DNA from: JAHRAW01 sp028066695
Lineage (GTDB): Bacteria > Pseudomonadota > Gammaproteobacteria > Arenicellales > Poriferihabitantaceae
Direction: 5' to 3'
NCBI GenBank assembly: GCA_963457535.1
Contig: OY734803.1
Location: 1,426,001-1,490,000, forward strand
DNA length: 64,000 bases
The number at the start of each line of letters is the position of its first letter. Position 1 is the stretch's first letter. The notes beneath the pieces are model-generated. The model made no database searches. It saw nothing but the letters and a program-made list of their open reading frames with translations, and was not told the origin of the DNA. The position numbers and the translations under genes were made by a program. Of the stretch, positions 9,249 to 16,253 are shown in pieces.

Positions 9249-9806
9249 ATGCGGTTGTTTGTGATACCTCCTCTGCTTCTTGCTGCTGGTGTGGTGGTGG
9301 CCTTGGTGTCTTTGTATTGGGAATACGTGCTCGTAGGCGCGATCTTTCTCATTGGCGGGGCTATCGCGATCTGGTTTCTCAATCATTGGTATACCCAAAA
9401 AAAACTTGCCGAAGTGCAACAGATTTCGCGTCAACTGCAACTTTCTGTTGGCAGGCATTTTGATGTTAAAAGTTGCGACCGTTGCCATGAAAATAAAATG
9501 CTCGTGGTTTCGATAAACTCCAACGGAAAATCGGTGCGATACCGATGCGGATTTTGTCGTAAAACTGCGTATGCTTGTGCGACCAGCCCAGACTCGATTG
9601 AGGCACTGCATCATGCACAAAAACTTTCCGATGCGGTGGGTGTGGACTATCAGTCCGCCTCCGCAACCAGGATTGTGAAAATTCCCAAGAATTTGAAAAT
9701 CTTTGTCGCTGCGTCAGAAAGACCAATGCCATACGAAAAAGATTCGCGCAACACCAAAAAGAAAACCAAAAAGAAAGCGCGCCGCGCTCCGCGCGCCAAA
9801 CATTGA
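9249..9806 (+). CDS. Two-TM membrane protein with a zinc-ribbon-like CxxC pair, unknown function
   Basis: I do not recognise this 185-residue protein. Residues 4-46 form two adjacent membrane helices, followed by an amphipathic segment. The soluble part has C76-x2-C79 and C100-x2-C103 (plus C110), the layout of a zinc ribbon. The C-terminus is a Lys/Arg-rich tail (NTKKKTKKKARRAPRAKH). Codon use is clearly AT-richer than the flanking acnB and mdh, suggesting acquisition. It begins one base after the acnB stop, so it may be read through from acnB. Confidence 0.7.
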   Translation: MRLFVIPPLLLAAGVVVALVSLYWEYVLVGAIFLIGGAIAIWFLNHWYTQKKLAEVQQISRQLQLSVGRHFDVKSCDRCHENKMLVVSINSNGKSVRYRCGFCRKTAYACATSPDSIEALHHAQKLSDAVGVDYQSASATRIVKIPKNLKIFVAASERPMPYEKDSRNTKKKTKKKARRAPRAKH

Positions 9807-9881
9807 TTCCGAGCAGGTCCGTGAATTTTTTGCTATTATCTTCCACTCAAATCAAACTTAACCAACGCAGGATTCCAAGTC

Positions 9882-10871
9882 ATGAAAAAACCCGTCCGAA
9901 TTGCAGTAACCGGCGCGGCCGGCAACATCGCCTACGCGCTGTTGCCGCGGATTGCGCGCGGGGGCATGCTCGGCGGCGATCAGCCGGTGATTTTGCAGTT
10001 GCTGGAAATTCCGCCGGCGATGGATGCGTTGCGCGGCACGGTCATGGAATTGAACGACTGCGCGTTTCCGCTGGTGGAGGGCGTCACCGCCTCCGACAAT
10101 GCAGACGAGGCGTTTAAAGACGCCGATTACGCGTTGCTGGTCGGCTCCAAACCGCGCAGCAAGGGCATGGAGCGCGGCGATTTGCTGAAAGACAACGGCG
10201 CAATTTTTTCCAAGCAGGGCAAGGCGCTGAACGAGCATGCCTCGCGCGATGTCAAAGTTTTGGTGGTCGGCAACCCGGCGAACACCAACGCGCTCATCGC
10301 CGCCGCGAATGCGCCGGATCTTGCGCCCGAGCAAATCACCGCGATGACGCGGCTTGACCACAACCGCGCGAAATCCCTGCTCGCCGAAAAAGTCGGCGCG
10401 CATTCGCGCGGCATTCGCAACATGACCATCTGGGGCAACCACTCGGCGACGCAGTATCCGGACATCTCGCACGCGCGCGTGTCGCACGACGGCGGCGAGT
10501 ACGCCGCGGCCTCGCTGGTGGATCACAACTGGCTGGAGGACGAGTTCATTCCGAAAGTGCAGCAGCGCGGCGCGGAAATCATAAAAGCGCGCGGCGCGTC
10601 CAGCGCGGCTTCGGCCGCGTCGGCGGCGATTGACCACATGCGCGACTGGGCGCTCGGCACCGCGCCCGGCGACTGGACCAGCATGGCGATCGCCTCCGAC
10701 GGCAGTTACGGAATCACGAAAGGGCTGATCTACTCGTTCCCGGTGAATTGCGCCGGCGGCAAATACGCCATCGTGCAAAACCTGGAGATTGACGATTTCA
10801 GCCGCGACAAAATGCGCGCCACCGAAGAGGAATTAAAGGGCGAACGCGACGCCGTCGCGAAGTTGCTTTAA
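9882..10871 (+). CDS. mdh: Malate dehydrogenase
   Basis: NAD-dependent oxidation of malate to oxaloacetate in the TCA cycle, cytoplasmic. At 329 residues it is of the cytosolic MDH type, with N-terminal Rossmann GAAGNIAYALLPRIA, the NAD-contacting VGNPANTNALI, and the active-site MTIWGNHSATQYPD (catalytic His; preceding LDHNRAKSLLA). It ends 4 bp from the convergent dioxygenase gene, so there is no room for a separate terminator. The 75-bp gap upstream has TATTAT at 9834-9839 but no good -35. Confidence 0.96.
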   Translation: MKKPVRIAVTGAAGNIAYALLPRIARGGMLGGDQPVILQLLEIPPAMDALRGTVMELNDCAFPLVEGVTASDNADEAFKDADYALLVGSKPRSKGMERGDLLKDNGAIFSKQGKALNEHASRDVKVLVVGNPANTNALIAAANAPDLAPEQITAMTRLDHNRAKSLLAEKVGAHSRGIRNMTIWGNHSATQYPDISHARVSHDGGEYAAASLVDHNWLEDEFIPKVQQRGAEIIKARGASSAASAASAAIDHMRDWALGTAPGDWTSMAIASDGSYGITKGLIYSFPVNCAGGKYAIVQNLEIDDFSRDKMRATEEELKGERDAVAKLL

Positions 10872-10875
10872 GTCC

Positions 10876-11472
10876 TCACTTCCAAGGCGGCCCCACATAC
10901 CACCCGACCAGCGAGTAGCGCACGCCGCTGGTCACCGGGGTTACGCGGTGCAGCAGCAGGGACGGAAAGATCAGCACGGTGCCGCGTTTGCGGAGGATGT
11001 CGGCCGGCGGATGCGCCTTCACATAATGCATCTCAAAATCGCCGCCCTCGTATTCTTCGGCGTCGGACAACTGCACCACCACGCTCAGTTTGCGCTGCGT
11101 CGGCGAATCCGCGCTGATCAGCGAAGTGTCCTGATGCGTGTTGTAAAAATGCCCGCCGCCTTCGGCGTCTCCGCGGTAGATGCTGAACTGCAGCGAGCGT
11201 GCGCCCTGCGGGTTGTAGCGGACGCCGAACCACTGGTCATTCGCCTCGTTCACGCAGTAGTCCAGCGTGTGAAACACCTGCGCGAATTGCGGGTCGGTGC
11301 GCTGCAAAAACACCACCTCGCCGTGCCGAATGGTTTTTTCCACATCGCTGCCGTCGCCGTATTCGCCGCCGACCGTGCCGGTCTGCGGCGCGAAGCGGGT
11401 GCCGGCGGCGATGATGTCGCGGCACTCTTGCTCCGACAGGAGCGATTCGTAAAAGGCCCACTCGCCGCGCAT
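10876..11472 (-). CDS. 2OG-Fe(II) dioxygenase, prolyl-4-hydroxylase/PKHD-like
   Basis: Last gene of the collagen operon, 198 residues. It has the double-stranded beta-helix iron site H113-x-D115 (THQDTS) and distal H175 (LLHRVTPVTSGVRY), with R185 as the likely 2-oxoglutarate anchor. The C-terminal half resembles PKHD-type and prolyl-4-hydroxylase alpha-subunit enzymes (EEYEGGDFEMH; GTVLIFPSLLLHRVTPV). The context (collagen substrate, lysyl hydroxylase and glycosyltransferase genes) makes peptidyl-proline hydroxylation of the collagen the natural inference, but the residue specificity is not visible. Start ATG overlaps the upstream stop (TAATG). Confidence 0.85.
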   Translation of the reverse strand: MRGEWAFYESLLSEQECRDIIAAGTRFAPQTGTVGGEYGDGSDVEKTIRHGEVVFLQRTDPQFAQVFHTLDYCVNEANDQWFGVRYNPQGARSLQFSIYRGDAEGGGHFYNTHQDTSLISADSPTQRKLSVVVQLSDAEEYEGGDFEMHYVKAHPPADILRKRGTVLIFPSLLLHRVTPVTSGVRYSLVGWYVGPPWK

Positions 11473-13013
11473 TATTCCATCTCGCCGTAGTGCGTCCGCC
11501 GCCGCCCGCCGACCGCGCGGCCTTCCTTGTCCAGCCATTGCTTGCTCGGGCCGTTGGCGTGAATCACCGCGGGCCAACTCTCGGTGTGGCGGTTGAAAAA
11601 CATGCCGCGCCCCTCGTCCACCTGCGCGTGCTGCAGCGCGCCGTTCAGGCACTGAAACAATTTGCACTGGTGGTCCAGCGCGATGCGGTGTTTGCCGCTT
11701 AAAAATTTCTCGGTGTAATAGCCCTGGTCGTCGTCGGCGTCGGCGATTTTGCCGTTGAGAATGTTCAGCAAATCGCCGGCGCGGCCGATGAACGCGCCCG
11801 AGTTGAGAAAGCGGTAGGGGTTGCCGTCGGGCGCGGCCGGATAGGAATCGGCGCGCGATTTGTCGGGCCAGCAAAAAACCTCGGCCGCAAACAGCGGCGC
11901 CTCGTCCGCGGCGATTTCGCGCCACGCCCGCAGAATGTCGCCGGCGTGGCGGGTGATGATGGTGTCGTAGCCGTCCACGAACAGCACCGGCTGTTTTTCC
12001 GGGAGTTTTTGCAGCGCCGGGCGCAGCAAATTGATTTTCTGCCCACCGCCCTTGCTGTTGGCGACATCGCCGCCGCGCCAGTTTGCGCCGAGTCCGAGCG
12101 GCTCAATTTCCAGCCCGTAACGGCGGCCCGAGTGAAGCAGCCGCCGCAGTTCCGGTTTCTTTTCGGTGGCCACGGTCAGCCCGAGAAGTTCCGGCTCGGA
12201 ATTTTTCGCGGCGCGCACCGGCGCGCTTTTTTCGGTCTCGGAATTCGCCGACGATTCGGCCGGCGTAAAAAACCGCTGGTTCGCCGCGACCACCAGGCCC
12301 GGCGCCTGCGCGTAGGCGCGGTTGACTTCGGCCTCGCGGTTCAGCCCGAAACACGCGGGCAGCATTTCATCGGCCGGAATCAGTTGCGTTTGCCACGGAG
12401 TCGCCAGCAACTTGCGCGCCCCCGGCGGCGTGAGCAAATACGCGAGCGTCCAAAGCGGGTGGTAGTCCACCACATGAATGTGCCGCCCGGCGAGGAATTT
12501 CGGGCCGGGCGCGTTGCGCTGCGACAAATAGCACAACTCAAATTCAATGTAGTCCAGGTCCTGCATCAACAGCGGCAGGTCCTCCAGCAGCGGCTCCACC
12601 GCGTCGGCGTCGTCTTCCAGCACCAGCGACGGGTAGCCGTCCTCGGCGATGTGCCGCCAGGCGCGCACATGCGAGAGCGCGCAACCGACTTCGCCGAGGG
12701 TCATGGCGCGGCGCGCATACGGGTCGGCCCAGTTGCGCCACGCGGAAACCTCGCCGAAATCGTCGGGAATTTCTCCCGCGTTTTCCGCGGAACTTTTTTC
12801 CGACCCGGCATTTTTCGCGGAACTTTTTTTCCTCCCAAAATCCCAAGGCGGATTTGCCGGAAGTTTTGCGCCGTCCACCGCGTCCAGCCACGCCACGCGG
12901 GTGAAGCCGTGCCGCCGCAACAGCGCGCTCAGGCGTTTGCGGCGCGCGCGGTGGCGCGCCAGATGCACCACCACCACCGACGGGCGCGCGGGCGGAGTCG
13001 CCGGCGAAGTCAC
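11472..13013 (-). CDS. Collagen-type glycosyltransferase: GT25 domain fused to PLOD/LH3-like glucosyltransferase domain
   Basis: This 513-residue protein has two glycosyltransferase domains. Residues ~12-225 are GT25 (collagen beta-galactosyltransferase/LPS family): VVVVHLARHRARR, GEVGCALSHVRAW (108-120) and the acidic VLEDDA (131-136). Residues ~276-494 look like the N-terminal glycosyltransferase domain of animal procollagen lysyl hydroxylases: LGLTVAT, LGLGANWRGGDVA, GGGQK, FVDGYD (metal-binding D347/D350), LFAAEVFCWP, RFLNSGAFIG, DDDQGYYT, LDHQCKLFQCLNGAL and VIHANGPSK. GTG at 13013 overlaps the hydroxylase TGA (GTGA). Residues ~60-80 are a mini-repeat insertion (SSAKNAG/SSAENAG). Predicted role: add Gal, then Glc, to hydroxylysine. 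Confidence 0.9.
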   Translation of the reverse strand: MTSPATPPARPSVVVVHLARHRARRKRLSALLRRHGFTRVAWLDAVDGAKLPANPPWDFGRKKSSAKNAGSEKSSAENAGEIPDDFGEVSAWRNWADPYARRAMTLGEVGCALSHVRAWRHIAEDGYPSLVLEDDADAVEPLLEDLPLLMQDLDYIEFELCYLSQRNAPGPKFLAGRHIHVVDYHPLWTLAYLLTPPGARKLLATPWQTQLIPADEMLPACFGLNREAEVNRAYAQAPGLVVAANQRFFTPAESSANSETEKSAPVRAAKNSEPELLGLTVATEKKPELRRLLHSGRRYGLEIEPLGLGANWRGGDVANSKGGGQKINLLRPALQKLPEKQPVLFVDGYDTIITRHAGDILRAWREIAADEAPLFAAEVFCWPDKSRADSYPAAPDGNPYRFLNSGAFIGRAGDLLNILNGKIADADDDQGYYTEKFLSGKHRIALDHQCKLFQCLNGALQHAQVDEGRGMFFNRHTESWPAVIHANGPSKQWLDKEGRAVGGRRRTHYGEME

Positions 13014-13609
13014 GGCACTATCGGGTCTTGCGGCGCCTCGCCCGGCGCGGCCAGCCAGCAAGTCAGCGCGTAACGCCGCCCGCCGGTGACCGGCGTCACC
13101 CAGTGCACATGGGTGACGCGGCTGGGGAAGGCGATGATGTCGCCGGGCGCGACATCGCGGCTGTCCCAGTGCTGGCGCGGGAAGGTGAGCACGCCGCCGT
13201 CAAACCCGGTGTTGAGCGGCACCGCGAAACTGAGCATGGCCGCGTCGTGGTGCGGATCCAGCGCGGCTTGCGTGTCCGGCGAATAGCGCAGCACAAAAGG
13301 CATGCGCGTTTTGCCGAGTTTCAGCGGCCACCAATGCGCGCGCACCACCGGGGCGATGCGCGCCTGAAAATCCGCCTCAAAGTTCTCGGCGAATTTCGGG
13401 CTGATGCGGTTGATGCGGACTTCCTGCCCGGGCGCGGCGTTGTTTTTGACATCGGGTCCGTAAGGCTTGAATTCGTCCACCAGTTCGGCGGCGCGGATGA
13501 TGTCGGCGCAAAAGTCGGTGTTCCAGAAGGGAATGACCAGAATATCGGCGGCGACTTCGCGCCAGCAGCCGTGCGCGGCGGCGTTGTCGTAGGTGATCAG
13601 GCGCTGCAT
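13010..13609 (-). CDS. Stand-alone procollagen-lysyl-hydroxylase-like 2OG-Fe(II) dioxygenase
   Basis: This 199-residue protein resembles the C-terminal catalytic domain of PLOD enzymes. FVLRYSPDTQAALDPHHDA parallels the animal FVVRYKPDEQ...PHHDA segment. H120-x-D122 and H169 (THVHWVTPVTGGRRY, parallel to THYHEGLPTTxGTRY) are the iron ligands, and R179 is the 2-oxoglutarate arginine. The N-terminal half (DILVIPFWNTDFCADII) corresponds to the PLOD FCDELV region. In animals this domain follows the glycosyltransferase domain in one chain; here it is a separate gene that overlaps the glycosyltransferase gene by GTGA. The likely substrate is Y-position lysine in the neighbouring collagen. Confidence 0.88.
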   Translation of the reverse strand: MQRLITYDNAAAHGCWREVAADILVIPFWNTDFCADIIRAAELVDEFKPYGPDVKNNAAPGQEVRINRISPKFAENFEADFQARIAPVVRAHWWPLKLGKTRMPFVLRYSPDTQAALDPHHDAAMLSFAVPLNTGFDGGVLTFPRQHWDSRDVAPGDIIAFPSRVTHVHWVTPVTGGRRYALTCWLAAPGEAPQDPIVP

Positions 13610-13612
13610 TTA

Positions 13613-13683
13613 AAAATCCCGTTGGAAAATCCTCGGTGAAAAAACTTCCATGGAAAAGTGTGGGCGCGAAAAAACCGTCGCGA
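13613..13683. repeat. Mini-repeat cluster between lysyl hydroxylase and collagen genes
   Basis: Runs of A alternate with short CG-rich cores (GAAAAATCC-, GAAAAAAC-, GCGAAAAAACCG-like units) at irregular 12-18 nt spacing. It is one instance of a repeat family found throughout the window. Confidence 0.6.
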
Positions 13684-13741
13684 AAAACCCGCCGTCAAAA
13701 AATGGCGGGTAAGGCGGCGACGCGGAGGGCGCGTCGCCGCC
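13684..13741 (-). terminator. Two hairpins after the collagen gene, candidate partial terminator
   Basis: Read on the minus strand, 9 nt past the collagen stop comes a perfect 12-bp stem (arms 13713-13724 and 13730-13741, 5-nt loop). It is followed by a 6-bp CCCGCC/GGCGGG stem (arms ~13689-13708) whose loop is T-rich and which is followed by TTTTT. This resembles an intrinsic terminator or 3'-stabilising structure. It would let the collagen mRNA accumulate above the three modification genes downstream. Leakiness is inferred, not seen. Confidence 0.55.
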
Positions 13742-13749
13742 CGCCGAGA

Positions 13750-15300
13750 CTACCAACTCAGCACGAAGCCGGCCGAATATCCGCGCTGCGAATATTCAAA
13801 GCCGTGCGACACGCCGAAATCCACGGTCAGGTTGTCGCGCAGGCGGAAGCCGGCTTGCGCGGCGACCGCCTGTTCGTTTTCAAACCTGCCGTAGCGCAGC
13901 GAAAGCGCGTTGTCTTTGTTCTCCGGCACGCGCAAACCGCCGAGGGCGATGGCGACCGCGGTGCCTTCCTGCGACTCGCTGCGCAGGGTTGCGATTTCCT
14001 CCCAGTTTTCATGAATGCCGGCGATGGTCGCGGCGACGCGCGCGTCGTCGTCCTGGCTGCCGGCGATGACTTCGGAGAGGCGGTAGGCCGGGCTTTGCGG
14101 CGCGTCGGCGAGGCGGCGCAGCACGCGCGCCGATTCCAGCACGGCGGCGTTGGCGTTGTTGTGGTTGGTGCGCTGTTGCGGGGTGCGCGGATCCACGACC
14201 GCGCCGCCGCCGCCGCGGCCGGAGAGGATGCCGACGCCGGGGCCGGGAGCCGGGGTTTTGTCCTCCAGTTCCTTCGCCATCTGGCGAAGCGCGCCGCCGG
14301 TGCCGGCGTTGGTGTAGGCCTCGTTGATGGTGCCGGAGGTGAATTGCAGGCCGCCGCCGCCGCCCGCGGGTCCGGGCGCGCCGGGTTCGCCTTTGCCGCC
14401 CGGGGGGCCGTCCGCGCCGGTCGGTCCGGCCGGGCCGACTGCGCCGGCGAGTCCGGCCGTGCCGGGCGGTCCGGCAGGCCCGTCCGGTCCCATCGGTCCG
14501 GTCGGTCCGGTCGGTCCGCCGGGCGTTCCTGGCGGTCCGGGATCGCCTTTTGATCCGGGATTTCCGGGATCGCCTTGCGGGCCGGCTGCTCCGGTCGGTC
14601 CGGGCGCGCCGGCTGCTCCGGGCGGTCCGTCCGCGCCGATCGCGCCTTGTGGGCCGGTTGCTCCGGGCGGACCGCCGGGCGATCCGGAGCCGGGCGGTCC
14701 GGCCGGTCCGGTCGGGCCGGTCGGTCCCTGGGTGCCCGGTTCACCTTTCTGCCCGGCAGCGCCGTCTCCGCCCGGTTCGCCTTTCTGTCCGTCTACGCCC
14801 GGTTCACCTTTCATTCCGGGAGTACCGTCCGCGCCGTCCGCGCCTTTGGTTCCGGTGGTGCCGGGACTGCCGGGCGCGCCGGGGGGCCCGATATCACCTT
14901 TGCTGCCTTTGTCGCCCGGCGTTTGCGCCTGCGCGGTTTCCGGATACAGCGTGGAACCGACCGAGACCACCGCGCCGCTGCCGAGCGCGCCGAGGGCGTT
15001 CATGGCGATGCCGCCGCCGACGCCGGCGTTGTTGATGGCGCCGCCGGTGGAGGCCATGGACATGACCGCCATCATGCCGAAAGCGGTGTTGCGGCGGCCC
15101 TCGGCGGTCGGTTTGCGCTCGCTCGCGGGGACGCGCGAGGCGGCGGAATGTTCGGCGGTTTCCGCGGAGAAATTGTCCGGCGCGGCCGACGGCGCCCACC
15201 AGCCGCGCGCGCGCGGACGGGTGCGCAAAGCCGGCATCGCCGGGGAAGTGGAGGGGGCGGACTGGGGGGAGGGCGAGTTTTTGCCGGTCGTTTCAGTCAT
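13750..15300 (-). CDS. Collagen-like trimeric autotransporter (YadA-type anchor)
   Basis: This 516-residue surface protein has a long N-terminal extension and hydrophobic segment (residues ~74-118), possibly a long signal peptide cleaved near AQA/Q (~126). Residues ~129-305 are almost uninterrupted Gly-X-Y triplets (about 58), with breaks near SGSPGGPP and GGPTG. All eight lysines are in Y position (GDK, GSK, GTK, GMK, GQK twice, GSK, GGK); Pro is frequent at both X and Y. A linker and helix (GIHENWEEIATL) lead to a ~70-residue C-terminal YadA-like membrane anchor (GTAVAIALGGLRVP..., DNLTVDFGVSHGF) ending in Trp. ATG 15300 is chosen because the upstream GTG at 15360 overlaps the promoter -10. 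Confidence 0.88.
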   Translation of the reverse strand: MTETTGKNSPSPQSAPSTSPAMPALRTRPRARGWWAPSAAPDNFSAETAEHSAASRVPASERKPTAEGRRNTAFGMMAVMSMASTGGAINNAGVGGGIAMNALGALGSGAVVSVGSTLYPETAQAQTPGDKGSKGDIGPPGAPGSPGTTGTKGADGADGTPGMKGEPGVDGQKGEPGGDGAAGQKGEPGTQGPTGPTGPAGPPGSGSPGGPPGATGPQGAIGADGPPGAAGAPGPTGAAGPQGDPGNPGSKGDPGPPGTPGGPTGPTGPMGPDGPAGPPGTAGLAGAVGPAGPTGADGPPGGKGEPGAPGPAGGGGGLQFTSGTINEAYTNAGTGGALRQMAKELEDKTPAPGPGVGILSGRGGGGAVVDPRTPQQRTNHNNANAAVLESARVLRRLADAPQSPAYRLSEVIAGSQDDDARVAATIAGIHENWEEIATLRSESQEGTAVAIALGGLRVPENKDNALSLRYGRFENEQAVAAQAGFRLRDNLTVDFGVSHGFEYSQRGYSAGFVLSW

Positions 15301-15351
15301 GGTTTTTTGCGCGATTTGCGCGGTTGGTTGAACGGACGGATTGTGCGCAGA

Positions 15352-15380
15352 ATTATGCACAGCGCGCGGCGGCCTGTCAA
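15352..15380 (-). promoter_or_regulatory. Sigma-70 promoter of the collagen operon with twin -35 element
   Basis: On the minus strand TTGACA (15380-15375) is followed by exactly 17 nt and then CATAAT (15357-15352), which predicts a start near 15345 and a ~45-nt leader before ATG 15300. A second TTGACA lies 12 nt further upstream (15392-15387). The 18-nt TTGACACCCCGCTTGACA block recurs identically in front of leuA. Confidence 0.8.
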
Positions 15381-15409
15381 GCGGGGTGTCAAGGGGTTTG
15401 CAGTGGATT

Positions 15410-15526
15410 TTTTCGGAGGTTTTTGATGAGCATTTCTGCAGGGTTCGGGGATCTCGGCGGTTTCCGCGGGGATTTTTGGAGGGATTTTTCGGGCCGCCTT
15501 TTCACCGGCGATTTTCCGACGGGAAT
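15410..15526. repeat. Mini-repeat cluster between secB and collagen gene
   Basis: A series of TTTTT tracts separated by CGG-rich cores (for example GGCGGTTTCCGCGGGGATTTTTGG-like units broken at 12-18 nt intervals). It fills most of the gap downstream of secB. No ORF or RNA gene was recognised. Confidence 0.6.
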
Positions 15527-16027
15527 TTACATTTCCACCGGATCTTTTTCCAAGTCCTTTTCCCGCCGCGCATACATCGCCGCAAAATCGGGCGGAGTGA
15601 TGCCGAATTCGGGCACGCCGCCGTCGCGCGCCGCATCGGCGAGAATGCGCTCGGCATAGGGGAACAAAATGCGCGGCGCCTCCACATAAATGAATTGTCC
15701 GCGCGCGGCCGCGTCCAGCCCGGTGATTTCAAACAGCCCGGCGTAGCGCACTTCGGCGATGAACAAAATTTCGTTGCGCGATTTTGCGGTGGCGGTGACC
15801 GACAGCGCCACTTCGTGCAAATCGCCGCGGCGGCGGCCGCCGATTTCCACGGAAATCGCGACGGTCGGAGCAGGCGCGCCGGGCGGCAAATCCAACGACG
15901 CGGGCGCGCCGGGGTTTTCAAAGGAAAGGTCTTTTGTATACCGGCGGCGCAGAATGACGCCCGGGGCGGGAGAGGATTGCCCGGGCTTTTGGTCATCCTG
16001 CGTTGCGCCTCCTTTTTGGCGGGACAT
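15527..16027 (-). CDS. secB: Protein-export chaperone SecB
   Basis: Cytoplasmic tetrameric chaperone that keeps precursors unfolded and delivers them to SecA. The 166 residues include the core YTKDLSFENPGAP, the strand segments and the C-terminal PYAERILADAARDGGVPEFG helix region followed by PPDFAAMYARR. It stands alone rather than next to grxC/gpsA and lies directly upstream of the collagen autotransporter, on the same strand but with its own promoter. Confidence 0.93.
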   Translation of the reverse strand: MSRQKGGATQDDQKPGQSSPAPGVILRRRYTKDLSFENPGAPASLDLPPGAPAPTVAISVEIGGRRRGDLHEVALSVTATAKSRNEILFIAEVRYAGLFEITGLDAAARGQFIYVEAPRILFPYAERILADAARDGGVPEFGITPPDFAAMYARREKDLEKDPVEM

Positions 16028-16093
16028 TTTTTTCGCTCCCTATTTTTACGCGGGGTGTTCGGCGGGACAGGAACGGCGAATAACACGCAAAGG

Positions 16094-16121
16094 ATTTTAT
16101 GCGGTAACATCTTTTTGTCAA
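16094..16121 (-). promoter_or_regulatory. Sigma-70 promoter of secB
   Basis: Minus strand: TTGACA (16121-16116), 16-nt spacer, TAAAAT (16099-16094). This is near consensus and about 65 nt upstream of the secB start, on the correct strand. Confidence 0.7.
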
Positions 16122-16253
16122 GTTTTTTTTCGGGTTTTTTTGCGGGTTTTTCGCAACTTTTTCTTATGATTTTTCGCGCGGGTTTCTGTGGGTTTTCGCA
16201 CAGCATTTTTCAAAACTTTCATAACTTTCCATAACTTTTTTTGGGAGAAAATC

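Noticed and set aside
7073..9382. 769-codon antisense frame opposite acnB
   Set aside because: His/Arg/Ala-rich shadow of a highly conserved aconitase; no supporting signal.
14400..14920. CRISPR-like or satellite periodicity in this region
   Set aside because: It is 9-nt Gly-X-Y codon periodicity of the collagen gene; no constant repeat with unique spacers of equal length.
14324..15331. Plus-strand collagen-like frame (many GPxGP-type triplets) opposite the collagen gene
   Set aside because: The reverse complement of GGN-CCN-CCN triplets is again Gly/Pro-rich. The minus frame has the signal, YadA anchor, promoter and operon; the plus frame has none.
15300..15360. A GTG start at 15360 for the collagen protein (20 extra residues)
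   Set aside because: The codon lies at the -10 element of a strong promoter, so it would precede the transcription start.
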